Assembly (NCBI GenBank): GCA_046566145.1 | Contig: JBKHXF010000009.1 | Span: 41,157 to 105,156, forward strand | Origin: JBKHXF01 sp046566145 | Lineage (GTDB): Bacteria > Actinomycetota > Nitriliruptoria > Nitriliruptorales > Nitriliruptoraceae | Length of the DNA: 64,000 bases | Reading direction: 5' to 3' | Shown here: positions 1 through 7,974 of the stretch, one piece after another | Layout of the letters: the number at the start of each line of letters is the position of its first letter | Position numbering within the stretch: the first letter of the stretch is position 1 | The notes under the pieces: generated by a model | The model's input: the letters and a program-made list of their open reading frames with translations, nothing else | Told to the model about the DNA's origin: nothing | Database searches by the model: none | Made by a program: the position numbers and the translations under genes

Positions 1-317
1 GTCTCGGTCTGGACGGGCTCCTCGGTCGCGGCCGGGGGGGTGGTCTCGGTCGGCGTCGCCGTGCCCTCGTCGGAGGGGACCGGCGCGATCACCGGGGGCG
101 GCTCCGGCTGCTGCAGCAGGGCGGGCACGACCAGCACCGCCCCGACGAGGGCGGCCGCGGCAGCGAGCCCGCCCACCAGCCAGGTCCGGAAGCGGTCGCG
201 GCGGGCGCGGGACTCGACCTTCGCCCACAGGGCGGGGGTGGGCTCGACGTCGTCGGCCCGCTCGGCGAGCGACGCGCGCAGCCGGCGCTGGAGCTCGTTG
301 GTCCGGTCGTCGTTCAT
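1..317 (-). CDS. Membrane-anchored probable anti-sigma partner, 3' end cut by window
   Basis: The reading frame starts at ATG 315-317 and runs off the left edge, so only about 105 N-terminal residues are visible. The start overlaps the stop of the sigma factor gene as ATGA, which indicates translational coupling. Residues 1-45 are charged and cytoplasmic in character, residues 47-68 form one hydrophobic segment, and what follows is a Pro/Thr/Glu-rich extracytoplasmic stretch. A short soluble N-terminus, one membrane helix and a low-complexity exterior directly behind an ECF sigma gene is the usual layout of a membrane regulator of that sigma factor. No zinc-binding anti-sigma motif is visible in the part seen, so the role is inferred from position. 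Confidence 0.7.
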   Translation of the reverse strand, partial: MNDDRTNELQRRLRASLAERADDVEPTPALWAKVESRARRDRFRTWLVGGLAAAAALVGAVLVVPALLQQPEPPPVIAPVPSDEGTATPTETTPPAATEEPVQTE

Positions 318-859
318 CGTGCACCTCCGTCGCGGCCCACGTGGGGGCCGAGCAGGTCCTGCAGCCGGTCGAGGCCTCGTGACCCCTGGCTCTTCACCGT
401 GCCCACGCTGATCCCGAGGACCGCGGCCGTCTCGGCCTCGCTGAGGTCCTCGAACCAGCGCAGCACCAGGACCGCGCGTTGCCGCTCCGGCAGGCGCGAG
501 AGCGCCTGCCACACGGCGTCGTGGTCGGCGGCCTGCTCGTCCACGAGCCGGACGCCGCGGTCGTCGCCCGAGCGGGTCGCGGCGTGCGCCCGTTCGAGGT
601 AGCGGCGTCGCAGCCGCGAGTTGGCCGTGTTCACCACGGCCCGTCGCAGGTAGGCGCCGACGTCGTCGACGCGCCCCTTCTCCCACTGGCGCCAGACCTT
701 CGCGAACGCGTCGGCCACGACCTCCTCGGCGACCTCGTGGTCGCCGGTGAGCAGGTACGCGAGCCGGACGCTGCGACGGTGGTGCGCCTGGAAGACGGGG
801 GCGAAGGACGTCTCGCGGTCCCGTTCCCGTGCCATGCGGATCGCTCCGGTGGTCTGCAT
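314..859 (-). CDS. ECF RNA polymerase sigma factor, SigE-like family
   Basis: A 181-residue protein with sigma region 2 at roughly residues 25-90 (helical, ending in an arginine-rich stretch) and region 4 at about 118-168, with a helix-turn-helix reading LSEAETAAVLGISVGTVKSQ. Length and layout fit extracytoplasmic-function sigma factors of the actinobacterial SigE/YlaC type, which redirect RNA polymerase to envelope-stress genes. The stop codon overlaps the start of a membrane protein gene that is probably its regulator. ATG starts exist at codons 1 and 9; the first is used here. The target promoters cannot be read from this window. Confidence 0.88.
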   Translation of the reverse strand: MQTTGAIRMARERDRETSFAPVFQAHHRRSVRLAYLLTGDHEVAEEVVADAFAKVWRQWEKGRVDDVGAYLRRAVVNTANSRLRRRYLERAHAATRSGDDRGVRLVDEQAADHDAVWQALSRLPERQRAVLVLRWFEDLSEAETAAVLGISVGTVKSQGSRGLDRLQDLLGPHVGRDGGAR

Positions 860-1332
860 CGTCGTGTGCGCCGCGGGCGTGCGTGGGCGGCGCGTCCTCC
901 ATCCTCACCGACGCACGCCCCGACCGCGCGGTTGTCACGACGTGTCGGCCACGGGCCACCGACCCCGGAACGTGCGCTGTGCGGACACGGCCGTCCGGGC
1001 AGGTTCGGCGGCCCGCGCCGGCGGTGGCACGTCACCGGCCGGGGGTGCCGGGAACACGGACGCAGCCCGAGCTGGACGCTGGTCTGGCGCACCCCGGGGG
1101 GTGGCGGCGAGGGCGACGAGGGCCGCGTGGTGCCTCGGCCGTCCGTCCACACCTCCATCACCGACCTCTGTCCCGCGGCCGTCCGCACGGGTACCCTCCG
1201 CACCCATCGACCCGTCCTCGTGGCGGGTCGCGCCACGTCCGGCCCCACCCGCCGCCAGCGGGTCGCGCTCGCCGACGTCGCGCCCTCCCGGCCCACCACG
1301 CGGCCGCACCCACGCCCCCGGAGTTCCCGCAC
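860..1332. other. Gene-free stretch upstream of tatD
   Basis: This 473-base stretch between the divergent sigma factor and tatD contains no frame that resembles a protein. The only readable signal is a TACCCT hexamer at 1192-1197, a plausible -10 for tatD that would give a leader of about 130 nt. No tRNA or convincing hairpin was seen. In many actinobacteria a methionyl-tRNA synthetase gene sits near here; none is present. Confidence 0.4.
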
Positions 1333-2127
1333 GTGCCGACGTACGTCGACACCCACTGCCACCTCGACCACCACGACGAGCTCACCGCTGCGTCCCAGGT
1401 CGAGCGTGCTCGCCGTGACGGCGTGACCACGCTCATCACCGTGGGCACCGACATGGCGAGCTCGACCCAGGCGGTCCAGGCGGCGCAGCGCTTCGACGGG
1501 GTGTTCGCGGTCGTGGGCATCCACCCGAACGACGCGATGGAGGCCACGCCCCACGTGCTCGAGGTGATCGACCGCCTCGCGCAGCAGGACGTGGTCGTCG
1601 GGATCGGCGAGACCGGTCTCGACTACTACCGCGACCACACGACCCCGGAGCAGCAGTCCCGGTCCTTCCGCCGGCACATCGCCATGGCGAAGGAGCGCGA
1701 CCGCACGCTCGTCATCCACTGCCGCGAGGCGTGGGACGACACCCTGCGCATCCTCCACGAGGAGGGCGCGCCGGAGCGGGTCGTGATGCACTGCTTCAGC
1801 GGCGACCCCGAGGTCGTCGCCCACTGCGCCGAGCACGGCTTCTTCATGTCGTTCGCCGGCAACGTGACCTTCAAGAACGCCGGTGACCTCCGGGTCGCCG
1901 TGGCCGAGGCCCCCCTCGACCTCCTGCTGACCGAGACCGACAGCCCGTTCCTGACCCCCGAGCCGAACCGCGGCAAGCGGAACGAGCCGGCGCACGTCCC
2001 CCACGTGCTCCGGACGCTCGCGGGGGTCAAGGACCTCCCCATCGAGGAGGTCGCGGACGCGGTGCTGGGCAACGCACGGCGGGCCTTCGCCCTGCCGGAC
2101 GGTGTGCCCGTCGCCGAGGCTGTCTGA
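1333..2127 (+). CDS. tatD: TatD-family metal-dependent DNase
   Basis: The 264-residue protein opens with YVDTHCHLD, the HxH metal site of the TatD amidohydrolase fold, followed by a GETGLDYY motif with the bridging glutamate, VIHCREAWDD, MHCFSG and LLTETDSPF. These are the full metal-ligand set of TatD enzymes, which act as 3'-5' exonucleases or deoxyribonucleases in DNA repair and turnover. GTG 1333 is chosen because the family motif begins three residues later; a GGAG lies 10 bases upstream. It is the first gene of the conserved tatD-rpfB-ksgA-ispE run. Confidence 0.93.
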   Translation: MPTYVDTHCHLDHHDELTAASQVERARRDGVTTLITVGTDMASSTQAVQAAQRFDGVFAVVGIHPNDAMEATPHVLEVIDRLAQQDVVVGIGETGLDYYRDHTTPEQQSRSFRRHIAMAKERDRTLVIHCREAWDDTLRILHEEGAPERVVMHCFSGDPEVVAHCAEHGFFMSFAGNVTFKNAGDLRVAVAEAPLDLLLTETDSPFLTPEPNRGKRNEPAHVPHVLRTLAGVKDLPIEEVADAVLGNARRAFALPDGVPVAEAV

Positions 2128-2141
2128 CCATCGGGAGAACG

Positions 2142-3242
2142 ATGCCCCCCGCCAAGAAGACCGTGCTCCGCCGCTCCCTCGCGCTGGCCCTCGTCGTCGC
2201 CCTCGGGCTGCCGGCGATCGTCCTCTCCAAGCGCGTGGACCTCACCGTCGACGGCGTGCCCACGCGCGTGCGGACCTACGCCGCGACCGTGGGCGACCTG
2301 CTCGACCAGCAGGGCGTCACCCTCGCCGCCGGCGACCGGGTGCTGCCCGCACCGAACGAGCCGCTCGCCGACGGCGGCTCCATCCGCATCCTGCGGACCA
2401 TCTCCGTGGACCTCTGGCTCGACGACGAGCCGGTGCGTTCCGTCCGCGGCACGTTCTCGTCGGTCGCCGGCGCGCTCGCCGCGGCCGGCATCACCGAGAC
2501 CGCGGGCCTCGCCGTCGCGCCGGGCCTGCGCGCCCCGCTCGAGGACGGTGACACGGTGCGGGTGCGCCGTCCGTTCGAGGTGACGCTGGTCGCCGACGGC
2601 GAGACGCGCACCGTCACGACCGTCCTGCGCGAGGTCGACCTCCTCCTCGCCGTCGAGGGCATCGCCGTCGGGCCGGACGACATCGTCGACGTCCCGTCGT
2701 CGCTGCCGCTGACGCCCGGGATGACCGTCACGATCCAGCGGGTCACGGCCGACGAGGCCATCGAGGAGATCCGCCTCCCCTTCTCCACCGAGACCCGCGA
2801 GACCGACGCCCTGTTCACCGGGCAGTCCCGGACCGTGCAGCAGGGGTCCGACGGCCTGCAGGTCGACACCTACGCCCTGACGCTGATCGACGGCGAGGTC
2901 GTGGAGCGCGTGCTGGTCTCCTCCGAGGTCGTCCGCGAGCCCGTCGCCCGCATCGTCGAGAAGGGCACGAAGCGGCGTCCCCCGCCGCCGTCCGCCTCCG
3001 ACGCCGGCGTCTGGTACCGACTCGCCCAGTGCGAGTCCGGCGGCCGCTGGCACCTCGACTCGACCTACGACGGTGGGCTGCAGTTCCACCCGGACACGTG
3101 GCGACGCTGGAAGCCGTCCGGCTACCCGGAGTACGCCTTCCAGGCGACGCCGGACCAGCAGATCACGGTCGGCAAGCGTCTCCAGTCCGCCCGCGGCTGG
3201 GGTGCGTGGCCCTCCTGCGCCCGCAAGCTCGGGCTCCTGTGA
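2142..3242 (+). CDS. rpfB: Resuscitation-promoting factor RpfB-like peptidoglycan hydrolase
   Basis: A 366-residue exported protein. Residues 10-29 are a signal or anchor helix. Three DUF348 repeats follow (about 31-75, 88-130 and 146-190), then a G5 domain (about 200-275) and a C-terminal Rpf lysozyme-like domain (287-366). The latter contains WYRLAQCESGG, where Glu298 is the expected catalytic acid, and GGLQF. Rpf proteins cleave peptidoglycan glycan strands and stimulate regrowth of dormant actinobacteria. The gene starts 14 bases after tatD and precedes ksgA, the same order as in M. tuberculosis. Confidence 0.94.
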   Translation: MPPAKKTVLRRSLALALVVALGLPAIVLSKRVDLTVDGVPTRVRTYAATVGDLLDQQGVTLAAGDRVLPAPNEPLADGGSIRILRTISVDLWLDDEPVRSVRGTFSSVAGALAAAGITETAGLAVAPGLRAPLEDGDTVRVRRPFEVTLVADGETRTVTTVLREVDLLLAVEGIAVGPDDIVDVPSSLPLTPGMTVTIQRVTADEAIEEIRLPFSTETRETDALFTGQSRTVQQGSDGLQVDTYALTLIDGEVVERVLVSSEVVREPVARIVEKGTKRRPPPPSASDAGVWYRLAQCESGGRWHLDSTYDGGLQFHPDTWRRWKPSGYPEYAFQATPDQQITVGKRLQSARGWGAWPSCARKLGLL

Positions 3243-3258
3243 CGAACGACCCGCGCCC

Positions 3259-4149
3259 GTGACGAGCGGCGACCGGCACGACGACGGCCCCGCGGCGGAT
3301 CCCGCCGCGGGGCCGCTGCTGAGCCCGGCGGACGTCCGCCGCCTGCTCGACACGCACGGCCTGGCCCCCCGCAAGCAGGCCGGCCAGAACTTCGTGGGTG
3401 ACCCCAACACGGTCCGCTCGATCGTCGCCGACGCCGGCATCGGTCCCACCGACACGGTGCTGGAGATCGGCCCCGGGCTCGGGTCGCTGACGGTGGCGCT
3501 GGCGCGTGCGGCGCGCCGCGTCGTCGCGGTCGAGATCGACGCCGGCCTCGCCCGCGCCGTGCGTGACGTCTGTGACGAGCTGGTCGGGGACGCCGGACAG
3601 GTCGAGGTCCACCACGCGGACGCGCTCGACCTCGACCTCGACGACCTGCTCGGTGGGCCCGCGCGGCTCGTCGCGAACCTCCCGTACAACGTCGCGACGC
3701 CGCTCGTGGTGCACGCCCTGTCCGGCCGTCACGTCCGCGACGCCTACGTGATGGTCCAGCGCGAGGTCGGGGAGCGCTGGGCCGCGGAGCCCGGCGACGG
3801 CCTCTACGCCGGCATCAGCGTGAAGCTGCAGCTCACCGCCGACGTCGAGGTGACGCGCCGCATCTCCCGCAACGTGTTCACCCCGGTCCCGAACGTCGAC
3901 TCGGTCATGGTGCGCCTCACCCGCCGGGACGACGCACCGGTCGACGCCGAGCGCGACGCCGTGCACGAGGTCGTCGAGGCGGCCTTCGCGCAGCGGCGCA
4001 AGACGCTGCGCAACACCCTGCAGGCCCTCGCCGACGTCGTCGACGTCGAGGCCGCCCTGGCGACCGTCGGGGTCGACCCGGGCGCGCGCGCCGAGCAGGT
4101 CGACCCCCCGACGTTCCGGCGGCTGGCGGCCGAGCTGCGGCCCGTCTGA
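3259..4149 (+). CDS. rsmA: 16S rRNA dimethyladenosine methyltransferase (KsgA/RsmA)
   Basis: KsgA dimethylates the two adjacent adenines near the 3' end of 16S rRNA, using SAM, during small-subunit assembly. The 296-residue product has GQNFVGDPN near the N-terminus, SAM motif I VLEIGPGLGSLT, the acidic VEID, and the catalytic motif NLPYNV typical of N6-adenine rRNA methyltransferases. GTG 3259 is used as start; it is 16 bases after rpfB and gives a short extra N-terminal tail before the conserved region. Position between rpfB and ispE supports the call. Confidence 0.95.
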   Translation: MTSGDRHDDGPAADPAAGPLLSPADVRRLLDTHGLAPRKQAGQNFVGDPNTVRSIVADAGIGPTDTVLEIGPGLGSLTVALARAARRVVAVEIDAGLARAVRDVCDELVGDAGQVEVHHADALDLDLDDLLGGPARLVANLPYNVATPLVVHALSGRHVRDAYVMVQREVGERWAAEPGDGLYAGISVKLQLTADVEVTRRISRNVFTPVPNVDSVMVRLTRRDDAPVDAERDAVHEVVEAAFAQRRKTLRNTLQALADVVDVEAALATVGVDPGARAEQVDPPTFRRLAAELRPV

Positions 4150-4229
4150 CCCCGGCCGGCACACCGGTCGCGCGCGGCACCACGGCCGCACGGCCGAGGG
4201 CCGATGTGGGGCGGACGCCGACCCCCTCG

Positions 4230-4235
4230 TAGGCT
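4230..4235 (+). promoter_or_regulatory. Probable -10 element of ispE
   Basis: TAGGCT lies 47-52 bases ahead of the proposed ispE start. It matches the TANNNT pattern recurring upstream of other genes here. No clear -35 was seen. Confidence 0.4.
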
Positions 4236-4281
4236 TGCCGCCACGCCCGCGGGAGCCGGGCACCGGTGTGGGACGGGTGAG

Positions 4282-5277
4282 GTGGAGCAGGACGGGGTGG
4301 AGCGGGTGGCCGCCGGTCGAGCGGTCCGCGTCCGCGTGCCCGCCAAGGTCAACCTCTTCCTCGCGGTCCGGGGCGTCCGCGACGACGGGTACCACGAGCT
4401 CGTCACCGTCTTCCAGACCGTCGGCATCCACGACGAGCTGACGCTGCGGCTCGACGCCGCCGGCGGCGTCCACCCGGCCCTGCGCCGCTTCATGGACGTC
4501 CGCCTGCGCCACGACGCCGGCGCCGGCGTGCCGGACGGTGACGAGAACCTGGCGGTGCGCGCCGCACGGCTGCTGCTGGCCCACGTCAGCGGCGAGCCGG
4601 ACGGCGAGCACGACGGGCTCGACGCCCCCGTCACGGACGTCGAGCTGCGCAAGACCATCCCCGTCGCCGCCGGCATGGCGGGCGGCTCCGCCGACGCCGC
4701 CGGCGTGCTCGTCGGGCTGAACGAGCTGTGGGAGGCCGGGCTCGACCGCACCGAGCTGCGCGCGATCGGGGCGGAGCTCGGAGCGGACGTCCCGTTCTGC
4801 GTCACGGGCGGGACGGCGCTGGCGACCGGGACGGGCACGGCCGTCGCCCAGGTCCTCGCCCGCGGCACCTACCACTGGGTCGTGGGCATGAGCGACGAGC
4901 CGCTGTCCACGCCGGCGGTGTACCGGGCCTTCGACGAGGTCGGTACGCCCAGCGAGGTCGAGCCGGACGTGGTCCTGCAGGCCCTTCGCACCGGCGACGC
5001 CGAGGTGCTCGGCGCCGCGCTGCACAACGACCTCGAGGTCGCCGCCGTGCACCTGCGACCCGAGCTCGGCGAGGCGCTCGACGCGCTGCGGGCCGCCGGC
5101 GCCCTCGGGGCCATCGTCTCGGGCTCCGGCCCGACCGTGGTCGCGCTCGCCGCGTCGGCCGAGGACGCCCGACGCATCGCCGAGCGCACCGGCGACCGCT
5201 TCGACCGGGTCGCGGTCACGAGCTCGCCGGCGGGGGGGCCCGAGGTGCGCCACGTGGGCCACGCCGGCGGGGCCTGA
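4282..5277 (+). CDS. ispE: 4-diphosphocytidyl-2-C-methyl-D-erythritol kinase
   Basis: IspE phosphorylates CDP-methylerythritol in the MEP pathway to isoprenoid precursors. The protein shows the N-terminal substrate motif VPAKVNLFL, the GHMP-kinase glycine-rich loop PVAAGMAGGSADAA, and a C-terminal IVSGSGPTV motif. The start is uncertain: GTG codons at 4282, 4297 and 4306 are in frame. 4297 has a GGAG about 9 bases upstream, while 4306 gives the N-terminus closest to the family. Length is 331 residues from 4282, slightly above the family norm of about 300. It closes the tatD-rpfB-ksgA-ispE series. Confidence 0.93.
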   Translation: MEQDGVERVAAGRAVRVRVPAKVNLFLAVRGVRDDGYHELVTVFQTVGIHDELTLRLDAAGGVHPALRRFMDVRLRHDAGAGVPDGDENLAVRAARLLLAHVSGEPDGEHDGLDAPVTDVELRKTIPVAAGMAGGSADAAGVLVGLNELWEAGLDRTELRAIGAELGADVPFCVTGGTALATGTGTAVAQVLARGTYHWVVGMSDEPLSTPAVYRAFDEVGTPSEVEPDVVLQALRTGDAEVLGAALHNDLEVAAVHLRPELGEALDALRAAGALGAIVSGSGPTVVALAASAEDARRIAERTGDRFDRVAVTSSPAGGPEVRHVGHAGGA

Positions 5278-5289
5278 GGGCCGCACGGC

Positions 5290-5295
5290 TACCCT
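5290..5295 (+). promoter_or_regulatory. Probable -10 element of tRNA-Gln
   Basis: TACCCT lies 36 bases before the mature tRNA 5' end, which would leave a short precursor leader of about 30 nt. Confidence 0.4.
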
Positions 5296-5330
5296 CGCCG
5301 ACCGTGCGCACCGCCGCGCGGGGTGCACGG

Positions 5331-5406
5331 TGGGAGGTGGTGTAACTGGCAACACGCCGGCCTTTGGAGCCGTGTATTCAGGGTTCGAACCCCTGCCTCC
5401 CAGCCA
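5331..5406 (+). tRNA. tRNA-Gln (anticodon TTG)
   Basis: A complete cloverleaf. The acceptor stem TGGGAGG pairs fully with CCTCCCA, the anticodon loop is CTTTGGA with TTG at positions 34-36, the T arm is CAGGG-TTCGAAC-CCCTG, the discriminator is G73, and CCA is encoded at 5404-5406. One mismatch (C27-T43) lies at the outer end of the anticodon stem. It reads CAA and CAG codons. It sits directly before glmU. Confidence 0.95.
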
Positions 5407-5469
5407 CCCGCCCCGCACGCCCCACCCGTCGCCGCACCGTCGCGGCGCCGACGCCCGAACGGAGCCACC

Positions 5470-6852
5470 GTGTCCCACCCCGACGTCGCCGCCGTCGTCC
5501 TCGCCGCCGGCAAGGGCACCCGCTTCCGCAGCGACACCGCGAAGGTCCTGCACCGCGCGGCCGGGCGTTCGCTGCTCGGGCACGTCCTGGCCGCGGTGCA
5601 GCCGCTCGGGCTCGGGCAGGTCGTCGTCGTGGTCGGTCACCAGGGCGACGAGGTCGCGGCCGAGGCGGCCCGCGCCGGCATCGACGGGCTCTCGACCGTC
5701 ACCCAGCACGAGCAGCTCGGCACCGGCCACGCGACCGAGGTGGCGATGCCGGCGCTCGCCGACGGCATCCGCCGGGTCCTGGTGCTGCCGGGCGACACGC
5801 CGCTGCTGACGTCCGACACGCTCGCGGCGCTGCTCGACGCGGCCGCCGGCGCGGACGCGGCCATGCTCACCACCGTCCTCGACGACCCGACCGGGTACGG
5901 CCGGGTGCTGCGCGACGACGCCGGCGACGTCGCCGCGATCGTGGAGCACAGGGACGCGACCGAGGCGCAGCGGGCGGTCGACGAGGTCAACGCCGGGATG
6001 TACGCGTTCGACCGGGAGCAGCTCGCCACGGCGCTCGGACGGGTCGGTGACGACAACGCCCAGGGCGAGCGCTACCTCACCGACGTGGTGGCGCTGCTGC
6101 GGGGTGACGGCCGCCGGGTCGTCGCCACCGTCGCCGACGAGGCCGAGGTCGCCGGCGTGAACGACCGGGTCCAGCTCGCGGACGCCGCCGCCGTGCGCCG
6201 CCGGCGCCACCTCGAGGAGCTGATGCGGGCCGGCGTCACCGTCGTCGACCCGGTCTCCACCCACGTCGACGTGGACGTGGTCGTCGGCGTCGACACGGTG
6301 CTGCTGCCCAACACCGTGCTCGAGGGCGGCACGGTCGTCGGCGCCGGCTGCGAGGTCGGCCCGTCGTCCCGGCTGGTCGGCTGCACCGTCGCCGACGGCG
6401 CCACCGTCACCTTCAGCGTCGCCACGGACGCCTGGATCGGGCCGGGCGCGTCGGTCGGGCCGTTCGCCCACCTGCGGCCCGGCACCCGCCTCGCCGACGA
6501 CACCAAGGTCGGGGCGTTCGCCGAGACCAAGAACGCCACCCTCGGCCGCGGCTCGAAGGTCCCCCACCTCGCCTACGTCGGCGACGCCACCATCGGCGAG
6601 GGCGTGAACCTCTCGTGCGGCGTCATCACCGTGAACTACGACGGCACGACCAAGTCGCACACCACGGTCGAGGACGGCGCGTTCGTCGGCTGCGACACGA
6701 GCCTCGTGGCGCCCGTCACCGTCGGCGCCGGCGCGTACGTCGCGGCCGGCAGCGTCGTCACCGACGACGTCCCGGCCGACGCGCTCGCCATCGCACGGTC
6801 GCGGCAGGTCGTCAAGGAGGGCTGGGCCGCCCGCCGGCGCGCACAGGGCTGA
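5470..6852 (+). CDS. glmU: Bifunctional GlcNAc-1-P uridylyltransferase / GlcN-1-P acetyltransferase
   Basis: GlmU acetylates glucosamine-1-phosphate and then couples the product to UTP, making UDP-GlcNAc for peptidoglycan. The N-terminal half has the nucleotidyltransferase loop LAAGKGTRFRS, EQLGTGHA and a GDTPLL motif. From about residue 255 on, hexapeptide repeats of a left-handed beta helix carry LRPGTRL, ETKNATLG, NYDGTTK and SLVAPVTVG. The 460-residue length is typical. GTG 5470 starts the protein two residues before the fold begins. prs follows about 100 bases later, as in other actinobacteria. Confidence 0.96.
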   Translation: MSHPDVAAVVLAAGKGTRFRSDTAKVLHRAAGRSLLGHVLAAVQPLGLGQVVVVVGHQGDEVAAEAARAGIDGLSTVTQHEQLGTGHATEVAMPALADGIRRVLVLPGDTPLLTSDTLAALLDAAAGADAAMLTTVLDDPTGYGRVLRDDAGDVAAIVEHRDATEAQRAVDEVNAGMYAFDREQLATALGRVGDDNAQGERYLTDVVALLRGDGRRVVATVADEAEVAGVNDRVQLADAAAVRRRRHLEELMRAGVTVVDPVSTHVDVDVVVGVDTVLLPNTVLEGGTVVGAGCEVGPSSRLVGCTVADGATVTFSVATDAWIGPGASVGPFAHLRPGTRLADDTKVGAFAETKNATLGRGSKVPHLAYVGDATIGEGVNLSCGVITVNYDGTTKSHTTVEDGAFVGCDTSLVAPVTVGAGAYVAAGSVVTDDVPADALAIARSRQVVKEGWAARRRAQG

Positions 6853-6885
6853 CCCCCGCGCGCACGAGCCCCCGCCCGCGGGGGT
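6852..6885 (+). terminator. GC-rich hairpin after glmU
   Basis: ACCCCCGCG (6852-6860) pairs with CGCGGGGGT (6877-6885) across a 16-base loop, directly at the end of glmU. There is no T-tract, so it is only a candidate. Confidence 0.35.
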
Positions 6886-6904
6886 GACCGGTCCGGCACG
6901 GCGC

Positions 6905-6910
6905 TAGCCT
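6905..6910 (+). promoter_or_regulatory. Probable -10 element of prs
   Basis: TAGCCT lies 47-52 bases before the prs start, just after the hairpin that follows glmU, so prs may have its own promoter. Confidence 0.4.
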
Positions 6911-6956
6911 GCCCGTCCGGCACGCCTCGAAGCCCCCGACGCGAGCGAGCAGGTCG

Positions 6957-7946
6957 ATGGAAGTCGTCACCAAGAAGCGCATGATGATCTTCTCCGGGTC
7001 GGCGTACCCGGAGCTCGCGCGCGAGGTGGCCGACCACCTCGGGATGCGCCTGGGTGAGGTGAAGACGTCGACGTTCGCCAACGGCGAGCTCTACGCCCGC
7101 TTCGCCGAGTCGGTCCGCGGGGCCGACGTGTTCGTGCTGCAGTCGCACACGACCGCCCCCGGCGGGCTCTCCATCAACGACCACATCATGGAGCAGCTCA
7201 TCATGATCGACGCGCTCAAGCGCGCGTCGGCCAAGCGGATCGTGGCGGTCGCGCCCTACTACGGCTACTCGCGCAGCGACAAGAAGACGCTGTCGCGGGA
7301 GGCCATCGCCGGCAAGCTCGTCGCCGACATGTACGAGGTCGCCGGTGTCGACCGGATCATGTCCGTGGACCTGCACACGGGTCAGATCCAGGGCTACTTC
7401 GACGACCCGTTCGACCACCTCACCGCGATGCCGTTGCTGGAGCAGTGGATCTCCGACAACGTGCCGCCCGAGGAGCGGGTCATCGTCTCCCCGGACGCTG
7501 GCCGGGTGCGGCTGACGGAGAAGTTCGCGGGCCACCTCTCCTCGCCCATCGCGATCCTGCACAAGCGGCGCGACCCGTCGAAGCACAACGTCTCCGAGAC
7601 GCTCGAGGTCATCGGTGACGTCGAGGGCCGCACCGCGATCCTGATCGACGACATGATCGACACCGCCGGCACCATCTGCGGCGCCGCGGCGCTGCTGAAG
7701 GAGCGCGGCGCGCAGCGGGTCATCGCCTGCGCGACACACCCACTGTTCTCCGGGCCGGCACCCGAGCGGCTCCGCGACTCGGTCATCGAGAAGGTCGTCG
7801 TGACCAACACGCTGCCGATCCCGCCGGAGAAGCGGCCGGGCGACAAGCTCGTGGTCCTGTCCATCGCCCCGATCATCGCCTCGGCGCTGCGTGCCGTGTT
7901 CGAGGACGAGTCCGTCAGCGAGATCTTCCGCGGCGAGAACGCCTGA
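6957..7946 (+). CDS. prs: Ribose-phosphate pyrophosphokinase (PRPP synthetase)
   Basis: Makes PRPP from ribose-5-phosphate and ATP for nucleotide, histidine and tryptophan synthesis. The 329-residue protein opens with MMIFSGSAYPELA and shows the ATP-binding PYYGYSRSDKK region, the DLHTGQIQGYF segment and the PRPP loop DDMIDTAGTI. Length is close to the class I norm of about 315, with a small N-terminal extension. ATG 6957 is the only sensible start. It converges with a histidine kinase gene on the other strand. Confidence 0.96.
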   Translation: MEVVTKKRMMIFSGSAYPELAREVADHLGMRLGEVKTSTFANGELYARFAESVRGADVFVLQSHTTAPGGLSINDHIMEQLIMIDALKRASAKRIVAVAPYYGYSRSDKKTLSREAIAGKLVADMYEVAGVDRIMSVDLHTGQIQGYFDDPFDHLTAMPLLEQWISDNVPPEERVIVSPDAGRVRLTEKFAGHLSSPIAILHKRRDPSKHNVSETLEVIGDVEGRTAILIDDMIDTAGTICGAAALLKERGAQRVIACATHPLFSGPAPERLRDSVIEKVVVTNTLPIPPEKRPGDKLVVLSIAPIIASALRAVFEDESVSEIFRGENA

Positions 7947-7957
7947 CGCTGCGCCGG

Positions 7958-7974
7958 CCCGGGCTCAGCCCGGG
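7958..7974. terminator. Bidirectional hairpin between prs and the GAF kinase
   Basis: CCCGGGC-TCA-GCCCGGG is a perfect 7-bp stem with a 3-base loop. The loop TCA is exactly the stop codon of the kinase gene on the minus strand, so the same element can end both convergent transcripts. No T-tract is present. Confidence 0.5.

Noticed and set aside
3163..6660. Very long open frame on the minus strand across ksgA, ispE, tRNA-Gln and glmU
   Set aside because: Its translation is low-complexity, lacks any motif, and is a GC-composition shadow of well-supported plus-strand genes.
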